A stretch of 64,000 nucleotides of DNA from Nostoc sp. NMS9 (GTDB lineage: Bacteria > Cyanobacteriota > Cyanobacteriia > Cyanobacteriales > Nostocaceae): assembly GCF_017114995.1 (NCBI RefSeq), contig NZ_JABXKL010000032.1, positions 124,001 to 188,000 of the forward strand. Direction: 5' to 3'. Below the pieces are notes generated by a model, which saw only the letters and a program-made list of their open reading frames with translations, had not been told where the DNA came from and made no database searches. Numbering within the stretch: the stretch's first letter is position 1; each line of letters starts with the position of its first letter. The position numbers and the translations under genes were made by a program. Positions 18,887 to 27,994 of this stretch are shown piece by piece.

Positions 18887-19228
18887 TCATGAATTCGTAT
18901 TTTGAGTCACTGTCGTTTCAGAAACCTGAGCAAGACTTTGATCATTACCATTATTGTTATCAACGGCTGCAAACGTCCTTTGAGTGATATTCGGTGGTTC
19001 CTTATCGTCTCTAGTTTGTCCTGGTGAAGGTAACCAGTATGCAAGCACACCTGATAAACCACCCCAGTAAAGCGCAATATTCTTATCGTCCTCTGCTGGC
19101 GAGCCAAGTTTGAAAATGCACAGCCCCAACACGATGCTACTAAAGAAAACCTGTACGCCAAATCTCCATACGTCTTGATTAAATTTCTGTGCTGGTTGAT
19201 TTCTCATGGTGTCAAATTGATTTTTCAT
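18887..19228 (-). CDS. Small membrane protein, 113 aa, unknown function
   Basis: Not recognised. Two hydrophobic segments (about residues 21-42, VQVFFSSIVLGLCIFKLG; and about 52-68, ALYWGGLSGVLAYWLPSPGQ) are followed by a polar, asparagine- and threonine-rich tail. The pattern of one helix, a short acidic loop and a glycine-rich second helix ending in a proline motif resembles the small protein at 36324-36521. The start region is duplicated (TTTTCATGGTGTCA twice), so initiation at 19228 or at Met8 is equally possible. Confidence 0.6.
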   Translation of the reverse strand: MKNQFDTMRNQPAQKFNQDVWRFGVQVFFSSIVLGLCIFKLGSPAEDDKNIALYWGGLSGVLAYWLPSPGQTRDDKEPPNITQRTFAAVDNNNGNDQSLAQVSETTVTQNTNS

Positions 19229-19545
19229 GGTGTCAGACTTCTAAAAAAGGTACATATTATCCCTGTGCTAGTTTTGGCATCACCTACTACTACAGCTTGG
19301 CAAAATTCCTAATTACGCTCGTACCTTTACAGGGATCTTGTTACGCGCAGCGTGCCGCTTTCCTGACTCGCTAACGTAATTTGTAATTCCTATACCGCAA
19401 GCGTTCCATTGATTTGAATTACGCAATGCTGTACTAGTAAGATGTTTTTCAAGGATTATGTAGTTGTCTTCACACCCAGTTTTGTCCGTTTCGGAAAAAT
19501 TATGATTAACTTCTTTAGACTTTTGAAAACTCAGCACTCATAATA
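19229..19545. other. Intergenic region, no gene seen
   Basis: This stretch holds no convincing open frame. AATTACG and CGTAATT segments about 70 bp apart flank a GC-rich core (GTTACGCGCAGCGTGCCGCT), which may be a small degenerate inverted-repeat element. Confidence 0.4.
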
Positions 19546-20124
19546 TTAGGGTCGGTTAATCCGATTGAGCAACCAAAGTGATGCAATAAGCCCTGCAAAG
19601 TGGGCTGAGACGGTGTTCGTGTTTGCCTGTACTACAAGCATATCTAGACCGCTAATAATCCGGGTAGGGTCAAAAAATTGGGTAGTTATCGCTTGCGGAG
19701 ATATGGATCGTGCTACCAGTGTTCCAACGATCGCTTGCGCCCCCAAAAGAGTCACTAGCGTTCCTCCTAAATTCACCCACACCCCTAAGCGTAATACTTG
19801 CACAGTCTCGCTTTTCCGAGGGCGGTTGCTGGGATTGGAGGATTCCAATTGCTTGCCAATTCTCGTGTAACGGTAAGCTAAATAAATCCCCCCACCTAAA
19901 ACAACCAGTCCACAAATTGCTAAAAATACGCCAAAGCCAGTCCCAGGATTATTACTAGGACTGCCAGTTCTTTGATTAAAGATGGCGAACAGCAGCACAA
20001 TTATGCTAGAAACAACGCCTAGTACTAGCTGAATCCAGAAGCTAATCCAACCTGTAAGGCGAAAAGTTTGGGCAATTGCCCTAAGAGTTGAGGAAGATGA
20101 TGGGGCATCAGGAGTTTGTGACAT
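19546..20124 (-). CDS. DUF3611 family membrane protein (Tic21/PIC1-like)
   Basis: ATG at 20122-20124 (MSQTPDAPSSSSTLRAIAQT) is chosen; a 21-codon upstream extension reads through repeat-like DNA. The 192-aa protein has four membrane helices: WISFWIQLVLGVVSSIIVL, GFGVFLAICGLVVLGGGIYL, LGGTLVTLLGAQAIVG and HFAGLIASLWLLNR. The family includes the chloroplast inner envelope protein Tic21/PIC1, implicated in protein import or iron transport; the cyanobacterial role is unsettled. Confidence 0.8.
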   Translation of the reverse strand: MSQTPDAPSSSSTLRAIAQTFRLTGWISFWIQLVLGVVSSIIVLLFAIFNQRTGSPSNNPGTGFGVFLAICGLVVLGGGIYLAYRYTRIGKQLESSNPSNRPRKSETVQVLRLGVWVNLGGTLVTLLGAQAIVGTLVARSISPQAITTQFFDPTRIISGLDMLVVQANTNTVSAHFAGLIASLWLLNRINRP

Positions 20125-20187
20125 AGCGATCGCCAATGTGCTGGGTGCTTGATTAAGGGACGCGAAGACGAGGGGACAAGGGGACAC

Positions 20188-20782
20188 GAAGAGTTCTTTC
20201 CATACGTCTCCCCTCTTTTGTCTTCTTTCCCCTAGTCTTTAGCGCCTTCTTTGATAAATTTACTATCACACTTGCCAAATAAGACAAGAAATTCTGCGAT
20301 CGAGGAAATCAGAAATGGTTACTGCTTAAGTGTGTCTACCGACGTAGCAGCTTGATCCCAGATATATCCCTTAGCTTAAAATTTTAGAACTTGCATTGGG
20401 AAAATCACTGTAAAACAAAGTGTTTATTAAGTTTTACAGACAAAATAGCATTTTACCTGTAAAATTTCTTCGATGGCATTTTATTGCTTAAGCAGTTCTA
20501 ACCAGCTCGGCATCAGTTAACACCAAGATAGTGATTTCCTCACTGTCTGTTCGCTCCTCACCACACCGTATCGAGCTTGAGTGGGGGTACATTGTTTTGT
20601 TCCCCTAAAACTCGCAAACTAGCCCCACAACTTCACAGGCGTGGGTAATTGTTTGATGTTTACGCAATGGATATCCAGTCTAAGTAGCTTTATATGTATT
20701 ACTCACGTAGTAGTAGCACTGTATACTGGCTACAAGGATTGTAGACTTTACCCTAAGGCCTTTTTTTAGCCATTCACTAACC
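20188..20782. other. Long intergenic region, no gene seen
   Basis: About 600 bp between divergent genes. I find no supported coding frame. The stretch around 20580-20650 (GTGGGGGTACATTG, then CTAGCCCCAC and GGCGTGGG) can form short G/C stems and could belong to a leader or small RNA of the downstream PadR-like gene, but no known RNA family is recognised. Confidence 0.35.
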
Positions 20783-21130
20783 ATGAAACTTGAGGATATA
20801 TATCAATTTTTTGAGAATCCTCCGCCAACTTACCTTTGTCAGGAACTAGCAGTTTGTTACATACTGTCTGTTTTATTACAAGGTGAATCCTACGGAACCA
20901 AGTTGATCGAGCAATTAGAAACTGAGTATCCCGTCTATCGGCTTTCAGATACCGTACTTTACAGTGCAATCAAATTTCTGGAAGACCAAAGTGCAATCAC
21001 TGGATATTGGAAGAAACTCGAAGGACGGGGACGCCCCAGGCGGATGTACCAAGTTTCTCCTGAATGGCAAGTTCAAGCTCAGGATTTAGCTTTTCTTTGG
21101 CAAGACTACATCAACGGGAGGACAAAGTAA
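20783..21130 (+). CDS. PadR-like winged-helix transcriptional regulator, 115 aa
   Basis: The small protein has a winged-helix core: ELAVCYILSVLLQGESYGTK, LIEQLETEYPVYRLSDTVLY, SAIKFLEDQSAITGYWKKLE, and a wing GRGRPRRMYQVSPE. These are the usual PadR elements (YG-T-LI, then LY-AL-LE and G-R-Y-LT). It lacks the long C-terminal dimerisation helices of full PadR proteins. It lies 52 bp upstream of the CCB-type gene on the same strand, so the two may be co-transcribed. The effector and targets are unknown. Confidence 0.82.
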   Translation: MKLEDIYQFFENPPPTYLCQELAVCYILSVLLQGESYGTKLIEQLETEYPVYRLSDTVLYSAIKFLEDQSAITGYWKKLEGRGRPRRMYQVSPEWQVQAQDLAFLWQDYINGRTK

Positions 21131-21182
21131 CGAATCGTTGATAATGAATAAGTCTCCTCCAGTCAAACACTAACAATTAGTT

Positions 21183-21713
21183 ATGGATACTGCTATTCTG
21201 CCATCTACGTTCCTGCTAACCTTGTTGTTATCGGTTGGGCTGTTTTTCTTTATTCGTGCCTCGACTAAAGACCGCACAGAAATAGCCCAACTAGTATCTG
21301 AGCAAGACGAAGCTGTTTTAATGTCTCAATTAAAAGAGTATTTTCGATCGCGGTCTTACCAAGTGGCAGTGGTAGACCGAGAACAAAATCAGGTAACTTT
21401 TGAAGGTAATGTTCGCCCTAGCTGGTTCTTAGCTATATTTCTAACTTTACTGACAGCAACTGGGATTGTTTGTCTATCTTTGGTCGCATCCCTGCTTTTT
21501 CCTAGCCTGAGTACCCTTGTTCTGGCGATGGTACTGCTGTCGCCTTTAAGTGGTCTATTTTATTGGAAAAAATCTGGAAGACTTGAGAAGGTGTCGCTCA
21601 AAGTAGAAACAACTCAGAGCGAACAAACCTCCTCAAGTAAGATCACTGTAGTTGCCCATCGAGATGAACTCAGTGAGTTACAGAGGACTCTACAGCTCAA
21701 GCCTGGGAAATAA
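21183..21713 (+). CDS. Cofactor assembly of complex C subunit B (CCB2/CCB4 family)
   Basis: The 176-aa protein has an N-terminal membrane helix (STFLLTLLLSVGLFFFIRAS), a soluble alpha/beta portion (LMSQLKEYFRSRSYQVAVVD, QVTFEGNVRPSWF), a central pair of membrane helices (about 80-125), and a C-terminal domain. This matches the DUF2930/CCB2-CCB4 family, which in chloroplasts is needed for covalent attachment of haem c-i to cytochrome b6 (system IV). That role is inferred for the cyanobacterial protein. It follows the PadR-like gene by 52 bp. Confidence 0.8.
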   Translation: MDTAILPSTFLLTLLLSVGLFFFIRASTKDRTEIAQLVSEQDEAVLMSQLKEYFRSRSYQVAVVDREQNQVTFEGNVRPSWFLAIFLTLLTATGIVCLSLVASLLFPSLSTLVLAMVLLSPLSGLFYWKKSGRLEKVSLKVETTQSEQTSSSKITVVAHRDELSELQRTLQLKPGK

Positions 21714-21824
21714 TTGTTGATTTTTGCGACCATCTCTTAACTATGATATGCAGACTTCTGACCTAACCTACTCTTTAGGCAATGGAAAGTAGGAAGGAGA
21801 AAATCAAGACTGCTGCTTTGTCAG

Positions 21825-21854
21825 TTTTCCCCACGACCCAAGGCGTGGGGAAAA
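21825..21854. terminator. Strong hairpin between convergent genes
   Basis: TTTTCCCCACG (21825-21835) and CGTGGGGAAAA (21844-21854) form a perfect 11-bp stem with an 8-base loop. With A/T at both stem ends it can act in either direction, ending the CCB-type gene and perhaps the minus-strand DUF3155 gene. Confidence 0.7.
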
Positions 21855-22162
21855 ATTTAAATTCATTAACTTAAATTCATTGACAGAGCTTACTTAACCA
21901 CCTACGGCATAAGAGCGCAACTTCACTAGCACTTTTAGACGCGCTTGGCTCTATACCCACTTCCTTCTGCATCATCAAAGCAGTATCAACCCATGCAATC
22001 TAGCGTGGTTTGAAACAGGTTCACTTTCCAACTACCTGGACTAGATTTACTGGCAAATCAGCTACAAACTAAAAAAAAATTAAATTTTGCATAAACTTAG
22101 CAATTTTGCCAGTTAATAGTAGTCAGGAGCCACATTCAATGCCCAAGATGACCATTTATGGT
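21855..22162. other. Intergenic region, no gene seen
   Basis: About 300 bp between the hairpin and the DUF3155 stop. There are no supported frames, repeats or RNA genes. Confidence 0.4.
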
Positions 22163-22501
22163 TCACCGACTAGCTAAAGCAAGAGGTTCTTGACCTGGTG
22201 AAGGTTCTAACACCCTCAAACTAGGAAACAAGAAATGGTTTTCCTCTACATATTGAGCACCAAACAGTCCCTTTTCTGCCCAGAAATAACGATCTGTAGT
22301 GTGTTCATTTCGCTTTACAAGTAGCAACGCCGGTGGCAAAATCCCTTCAGCTTGAATGAATCTTCTCGCTGCTGTCACAGGCTTTTCTTCGCCACTTTCG
22401 ATGCTATATTGAGGCACGTGCTCCAAAATGCGCCGTCCTTCCTGACGACGACGACTCTTCCTTTTGCGTCTCCTTGCCAATCTATTGTCCTCCTCTTTCA
22501 A
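22163..22501 (-). CDS. DUF3155 family protein
   Basis: The 112-aa protein starts with a very basic stretch (RLARRRKRKSRRRQEGRRIL) and continues EHVPQYSIESGEEKPVTAAR and RYFWAEKGLFGAQYVEENHF. This matches the cyanobacteria-specific DUF3155 family, whose role is unknown; the arginine/lysine-rich start suggests nucleic acid binding, which is only inference. It is a single gene, divergent from the GAF histidine kinase. Confidence 0.75.
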   Translation of the reverse strand: MKEEDNRLARRRKRKSRRRQEGRRILEHVPQYSIESGEEKPVTAARRFIQAEGILPPALLLVKRNEHTTDRYFWAEKGLFGAQYVEENHFLFPSLRVLEPSPGQEPLALASR

Positions 22502-22766
22502 GCTTATAGATTGTAGTGATAGCTACAAAATCAGTCGTCATTATATAGGTTCTAGTTCAGAATATCAATAGTTTTTAACCTTTTAATATAAGAAAGTTAA
22601 TATCTTTGAAACATAGAGAAAAAAAATTACCTAAGAATATAATCCCCTAGTAGAAACCATCTCTAAGAAAATTTTAGTTAAGCTTTATTAAATGAGTGAG
22701 GTAAAAATTAAGTATCCTCTCTTACATCATGCCTCAAAATCTATAATCTTGAGCAAAAGCTAAAAA

Positions 22767-24122
22767 ATGTTAATGTCTGCCAGTTCCGATTTTCTTGCTT
22801 TGTGTCGAGAGCAAATAGCCCTACTAACCCAAGGGCTAGGAGCAACTTTAAGTATTGTGTACCTAACACAAGAATTGGTAGATACTCCTTCTGGCGATGC
22901 CAAACTGATTCCTGTGGTAATTTACCCGGAAACAGCATTATTGCTGCCAGGAGAGGAAACTATTGAAGCGACGGCATACAAGCAACTTGAAGTTGGAAAT
23001 GCGTTTATATTACCCAATCATCAGGGAAGGTTATTGACACCGAGTTTAGAATCTCCAACTTCTTCACGGGAGTCTGAGATACCAGATGCGTCTCAACCCG
23101 ATCTCAAAGAGGAATACCTACTTAGTGGCAACCAAATTGTTTTACCTCTGATTTATGAGGGTGTGATGATGGGGTTACTGGTGACACGCAGGAAAGACCG
23201 GGCATGGAATGAACACGAGCAAAGTCAGATTCAACGGATAGCCCAAACATTAGCGATCGCTTGTATTTTAGATCAGCGGCGAGCATGGTTTGAGCAACAG
23301 TTGCGTGAGCAACAAATTCTCCAAGAAAAACAGCGGGATTTGTTGGATAACCTGTTGCATCAGTTTCGTAACCCATTAACGGCGTTGCGGACTTTTGGCA
23401 AACTGCTATTGAAACGACTACGACCAGCAGACGCTAACCGGGATGTGGCAAATAGTATTGTCAGAGAAAGCGATCGCCTTAAAGAATTACTGCAACAATT
23501 TGAGCAAGTAATTGACTTGACAGAGGCAGATTTAGCACCACTACATCTGCCAGAAGATGAAGTATTTGTAGAAGCAACTATCCAAAAATCCGCTAAACCG
23601 CCGCTATTATTGCCGGGAACGGGAGATAAAGCAGTTGACTGCTCGTTAGCAGATATATTAGAACCATTATTAATATCAGCCAAAGCGATCGCCCAAGAAC
23701 GAAAGCTAAAACTAATAACTGAAATTCAACAGAATTCATCCCTAGTACGTGCCAATGTCAAAGCATTACGAGAGGTATTGACTAACATTATTGATAATGC
23801 TTTAAAATATACTCCCACTGGTGGCAAAATTGTGATTCAGGCTGGGCAAGAAAAAGCTAATTTTCAGGGAATAGTCATTAGTGATAATGGGCCTGGCATT
23901 CCACCTCAGGATTTAGAACATCTTGGAGAACGGCATTATCGGGGTGTACAAGAGCAAACAGAAATCCCAGGTACAGGTTTGGGGTTAGCGATCGCTAAAC
24001 AATTAATAGAGCAAATGCAGGGCGAAATCGAGATTTTCAGCCCTGCAATCAACTCTAAATTAACTTCACCCAATGCGCCGGGAACTACTTTTATTATTTG
24101 GTTGCCTGAAACTAAAAGTTAG
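22767..24122 (+). CDS. GAF-domain sensor histidine kinase, Hik2/CSK-like
   Basis: The 451-aa soluble protein has an N-terminal GAF domain (about 10-180), HisKA with His198 (HQFRNPLTALRTFGKLLLKR), and HATPase with EVLTNIIDNALKYTP, SDNGPGIP and [12 protein letters not shown]. The layout, and a cysteine close to the N-terminus (Cys13 in SSDFLALCREQ), resemble Hik2, the cyanobacterial orthologue of the chloroplast sensor kinase, where the corresponding cysteine is reported to take part in redox sensing through an iron-sulphur cluster. If this is the orthologue, it would link redox state to photosynthesis gene expression. Orthology is judged by memory of the family, not by search. No response regulator is adjacent. 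Confidence 0.8.
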   Translation: MLMSASSDFLALCREQIALLTQGLGATLSIVYLTQELVDTPSGDAKLIPVVIYPETALLLPGEETIEATAYKQLEVGNAFILPNHQGRLLTPSLESPTSSRESEIPDASQPDLKEEYLLSGNQIVLPLIYEGVMMGLLVTRRKDRAWNEHEQSQIQRIAQTLAIACILDQRRAWFEQQLREQQILQEKQRDLLDNLLHQFRNPLTALRTFGKLLLKRLRPADANRDVANSIVRESDRLKELLQQFEQVIDLTEADLAPLHLPEDEVFVEATIQKSAKPPLLLPGTGDKAVDCSLADILEPLLISAKAIAQERKLKLITEIQQNSSLVRANVKALREVLTNIIDNALKYTPTGGKIVIQAGQEKANFQGIVISDNGPGIPPQDLEHLGERHYRGVQEQTEIPGTGLGLAIAKQLIEQMQGEIEIFSPAINSKLTSPNAPGTTFIIWLPETKS

Positions 24123-24242
24123 TCTATTTAGAACGGTTTATCCCGTTTTCCTTTAACTTTTAATGCTGCTCAAAATCCTAATCCAAGATTATTATTTTTA
24201 ACAATCAAATAGCTAAGTATTTATTCATATTATAGTTAGCAC

Positions 24243-26969
24243 TTAAAGAGTTAACATGTCATCCAAGCGCATTGTCATATTACCTGACTGTACTTCAATC
24301 AGCGAAGAAGTTAGCTTATCAAACTCTAGAGATACACCTATCTGGCTATTATTTATTAATTTAGACAGTGTTGGTATTTCTTCAAGCGACTCATCACTAA
24401 CATATGATCTAAGAAGGACAGGATGGATGTCATTGCTATTGATAAAATCAGTAATATTATGCTTGAGTTTCTCAATATCCTTAAGGAGTGAAGTAATTCG
24501 CAACTTATCTTCTGCACCGCTATTATAATAGGAATTCTCACTTTCCTTAATAGTCAGTTTTAGATACATATAAGCAACTCTTTCAAGAATTTCTTTAATT
24601 TTAGACATTTTTACATTTTTTGGCTGCTTGCTGAAAGCAAGGTTATCAAAAAAATTCTTTTTTTGTTCATTATCATTATATGGTTCTCTTGTATTTATCT
24701 TCTTATTCTTAAGAGAATTATTCATAGTTAAAAGACTATTAATTATATCATTTATTCCTGGTTTACTGTAAGTATTATTTTCAATACCTACGAAAAATAT
24801 ATTATATATATAAATTCCTATCATGTTTAAATAATAAACACAAGGTTCAATATTTTGGTAGTACACAACTTCTCTTACTATCTCAGCATTAGTAATATTG
24901 TTTATAATTGTCGATACTTCATCTTTATTATCTTCCTTAAACGAGACGTGTTTATAAGTTAAATTAGAGCCTTCTGAAGATTCAACTTGCAACAATACAT
25001 TTGTAGTATTATTTTGAGGCTTTATTATAATCCAATCTCCCTTTTCAATATTATTTCTATAAGAAGACGAATCTAAAAATTGATATTCATATTGTTTATT
25101 CTCTAATTCTTTAATTTTAATTTTTCGACGCAGAAACGCTAAATAATTTGGAACAAAAGGATTTCCCATATCACGAGTAATTTTTGTATATACAGAGTCA
25201 CTTCTTAAATCTTTCTTATAATACTCTTCCGTCTTGTATGCCTGAAACCTTATAGTTAGATTTTCTGGTTCACTATTTGTCTCTCTAATAACCAAGTTTG
25301 TAGGATGTAACTCACTAAATGAGAATGAATTCTGCGAGGATGAAGATTGCACAGAGCGATTAACTAATTCAGATATTTTATCCAAATACCAAAATCCTCT
25401 TACAAAACGAGCAGGTAATTTATCCTTATCCAAGTTCTGTAGTTCTTTGAGTGTTTCTAAAAAACTTGGAGTAGGTGAATTATTTTCCTTTTCCCAATTG
25501 CGGCGATAAAGACTATTATTTGTTCTTCTAAATTCAAAATTTTTACTCTGCTCTAATTCCAGTATTTTATCAAGTACAAGCTGCACAGCTATTTTATCAG
25601 AACTGTCATCGCTGAGGGTATAAAAAGTATTTCCTGCTTTGTAAAGTATGCACTTTAAAATAATCTCAACAATTTCGCGGGGAGCATATGTTGTTGAATT
25701 TTTATGAAGCTTAAAAGGCTCAAATACCTGTACTAAACTTGGTTCACTAGATTGAAGACTAAAAACCTTCTCATAATCTTCCATTATTTCATCAACTTTT
25801 TTCTCCTTTTTGTCATAAATTACTCGAATATTATCATAAAAACGCTCTGGCGATTCTCCACAAGTAAGTAGGTCAAAGAAAATAGCTCCCAAACCAAATA
25901 GATCCGTTTGTACACCTTGCCGTTTGTACAATACAATCTGTGTTTTATGATCATTCTTAATATTTTTAATAACCTCATTATTTACATTAAGAAAAATACG
26001 TATTGATGAGTTTTCATCAAGATAAATTGACTCAATTTCATACTGTTCTTTATTCTTACTAAAAACTACAAAATCATTATTTCCAATAATTGAATCACGA
26101 AGTTTAGGATCTGCACTAATAAGCTCAACTTTATGGTTTTCGCTATTAACTTGAATATCCGCATCACAAATATCAAAATAGTCTTTTTGTTCAGGTGAAC
26201 GGTAGTGACGTGTTCCAAGAGGTAGCTCTGCATTAGCTATTGGCAAAGATGCAGTTATTGGATCTCTTTTTGGTAAGAGAAAACCAAGATCGCCAATCAC
26301 AGCCTTAACCTCAGAACCCTCTTCGTTTACGAAAATATTTGCAGGTTTCATATCGAGGTGTAACAGACCAGCTTTATGAAGAGTTACAAGACCTTGAGCA
26401 ATATCTTTTAAATATGGAAGTATATTAGCTATACGATCTTCAAAGGTCATCTGTCTAAGAATCTCATATCCTGTAAGGTTTCCAGCAGTAGTGTATTGAG
26501 ATTTTTCCTCTTCTGTATTTTGTTTACCGTCTCTTTCCAAAATGTCTTTCAGTGTTGCATCATACTTCTCAGTTACTAAAGCATAGTTTGAGATTCTTAA
26601 TTGCTCAAAAAATACCTTTAGTGTCTTATAAACATTTGATTCTTGAAATGAATCAGTCCAACCAACTGTCCTGATAACACCAAAAATCTTTCTCTCTCCC
26701 TTGGCTCGTGTAATTTCTTGTGTTGATTTAATTTCATTGTCAAAACGTGACTGATCGATCTTATGAGCATAAAGAAGTTTAACAGCAAATCTGTCTTCTT
26801 GATTACTATCATGGACTGCAAATACTATGCCAAAAGTGCCGTCACCAAGTTTAATAGGCTGCCCTTTTTCATCTAGTGTCAAATAAAAATTTTGGCTGTT
26901 ACCCCCTAAGGTTTTAAATGAATATTTGTCATCTTCTTGTTTAAGGTTATCTTCTTTTTCTAAGGACAT
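24243..26969 (-). CDS. Large Ser/Thr protein kinase with novel C-terminal half, 908 aa
   Basis: Residues about 37-375 are a eukaryote-like kinase with complete catalytic residues: glycine loop GDGTFG (42-47), Lys64 in FAVKLL, Glu80, catalytic loop HLDMKPAN (204-211, Asp206), DLG replacing DFG (227-229), RSPEQ (257-261) and Asp356 in QTDLFGLG. An insert of about 80 residues (268-350), predicted beta-rich, splits the domain between the activation segment and helix F. Residues 400-908 match nothing I know and contain a second beta-rich stretch (about 640-715). There is no transmembrane helix with confidence. GGAG lies nine bases before the start, inside the end of the companion gene, six bp upstream. 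Base use is much more AT-rich than the neighbours, suggesting transfer. Confidence 0.85.
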   Translation of the reverse strand: MSLEKEDNLKQEDDKYSFKTLGGNSQNFYLTLDEKGQPIKLGDGTFGIVFAVHDSNQEDRFAVKLLYAHKIDQSRFDNEIKSTQEITRAKGERKIFGVIRTVGWTDSFQESNVYKTLKVFFEQLRISNYALVTEKYDATLKDILERDGKQNTEEEKSQYTTAGNLTGYEILRQMTFEDRIANILPYLKDIAQGLVTLHKAGLLHLDMKPANIFVNEEGSEVKAVIGDLGFLLPKRDPITASLPIANAELPLGTRHYRSPEQKDYFDICDADIQVNSENHKVELISADPKLRDSIIGNNDFVVFSKNKEQYEIESIYLDENSSIRIFLNVNNEVIKNIKNDHKTQIVLYKRQGVQTDLFGLGAIFFDLLTCGESPERFYDNIRVIYDKKEKKVDEIMEDYEKVFSLQSSEPSLVQVFEPFKLHKNSTTYAPREIVEIILKCILYKAGNTFYTLSDDSSDKIAVQLVLDKILELEQSKNFEFRRTNNSLYRRNWEKENNSPTPSFLETLKELQNLDKDKLPARFVRGFWYLDKISELVNRSVQSSSSQNSFSFSELHPTNLVIRETNSEPENLTIRFQAYKTEEYYKKDLRSDSVYTKITRDMGNPFVPNYLAFLRRKIKIKELENKQYEYQFLDSSSYRNNIEKGDWIIIKPQNNTTNVLLQVESSEGSNLTYKHVSFKEDNKDEVSTIINNITNAEIVREVVYYQNIEPCVYYLNMIGIYIYNIFFVGIENNTYSKPGINDIINSLLTMNNSLKNKKINTREPYNDNEQKKNFFDNLAFSKQPKNVKMSKIKEILERVAYMYLKLTIKESENSYYNSGAEDKLRITSLLKDIEKLKHNITDFINSNDIHPVLLRSYVSDESLEEIPTLSKLINNSQIGVSLEFDKLTSSLIEVQSGNMTMRLDDMLTL

Positions 26970-26975
26970 AGTAAT

Positions 26976-27716
26976 TTACTCCTGAGCTAAAATAAAGAGA
27001 AAATATTCTTTACGAGAGGTTTTGGGCTTATATTCAATTAAGATTGTTTTTTTTACTATGTTTTTCTCTACTGAGAATACTAAGTCAGGAATTGCTTCCA
27101 GCTTTATAATTTCGCCGACTTTATACTCTGTAAATTGGAAGGTTTCCGATAACTCTGATGATAAATTATTTATATCTATCACTCTTTTGGAACTATTTCT
27201 TGGAAATTCTAACTCTATAACCCCGTTTCTATTAAGACATAATCCAAATTGTTCTGCATTTTCGATTGTTTTAATCAATGCCCACTCATTTTCTTTTAAA
27301 GGAATTAATTTAATGTTGTCAATTAGCACTGATTTATCTTCTGGTTTTCCTTTTTTATTCCACCAATTTTTTTGATTAATGATTAAATGTAATCCACTAC
27401 TAAAAGGAACATTTTGAATATTGAATTTGATGTTGTTTCCTGGTTCCCTTTTCAGTTTTTCTGGCGTATTAGTTGGAAGAAAAGCAATGGATTCATTTAC
27501 ATTCTCTAAGGGGTTTTCTAAGCTTTTATTTGGAGAATTTCTGGGAGTAATTATAGCTAAAGGCTTATTTTGATTACCTATTATAACGAAATTAAAATTA
27601 AGAGACGCATTGATATTTTCTGCCAGTTTTAGCTTCAGAGTTTCGATACCTGTAAGCTTAACTTTAGGGACAAATCCTTGAAGTAAGTTAATAATATCTA
27701 ATAAATCTTGATTCAT
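26976..27716 (-). CDS. Kinase-companion protein of unknown function, 246 aa
   Basis: Not recognised. AAGGAG lies nine bases before ATG 27714-27716, so I prefer this start to the ATG six bases upstream. The protein is soluble, with an N-terminal helix (QDLLDIINLLQGFVPKVKL) and then mostly beta strands (NASLNFNFVIIGNQNKPLAI, NECEW-free region WALIKTIENAEQFGLCLN, KVGEIIKLEAIPDLVFSVEK). It is translated immediately before the large kinase (6-bp gap, kinase ribosome site inside this gene's end) and shares its AT-rich composition, so the two form one unit. It could be a substrate, regulator or sensor of the kinase; nothing in the sequence decides. Confidence 0.75.
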   Translation of the reverse strand: MNQDLLDIINLLQGFVPKVKLTGIETLKLKLAENINASLNFNFVIIGNQNKPLAIITPRNSPNKSLENPLENVNESIAFLPTNTPEKLKREPGNNIKFNIQNVPFSSGLHLIINQKNWWNKKGKPEDKSVLIDNIKLIPLKENEWALIKTIENAEQFGLCLNRNGVIELEFPRNSSKRVIDINNLSSELSETFQFTEYKVGEIIKLEAIPDLVFSVEKNIVKKTILIEYKPKTSRKEYFLFILAQE

Positions 27717-27821
27717 AAGCATTATCTCCTTTGTCTACCACCTAATTAATTTGAGCGTTTGAGCAAAAGTACCAATATTAAAATTATTTTTAATAAATCC
27801 TATAAAAATTAGTCTTGTCTT

Positions 27822-27994
27822 AGAGGATGTTTGAAAAGTCATAATTGATGTATCAAATATTTTTTCCCCCTCCCTAATCCTCCCCTTATAAAGGGGAGGC
27901 AACGGATTTTCTTGTTTCCCCCCTTTATAAGGGGGGATTAAGGGGGGTAATAATTCGATTCAAATCACAACATACCACTTTTCAAACAACCTCT
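27822..27994. mobile_element. MITE-like element, 173 bp with 18-bp terminal inverted repeats
   Basis: The ends AGAGGATGTTTGAAAAGT (27822-27839) and ACTTTTCAAACAACCTCT (27977-27994) are inverted repeats matching at 17 of 18 positions. The inside holds C/G-run hairpins (CTCCCCTTATAAAGGGGAG at about 27880-27898; CCCCCCTTTATAAGGGGGG) and no coding frame. A half copy lies at 7622-7679. It is non-autonomous, and no transposase is in the window. Confidence 0.75.

Noticed and set aside
20560..20670. tmRNA-like G/C-rich segment
   Set aside because: Short stems only; the conserved tmRNA ends and tag frame are not present.
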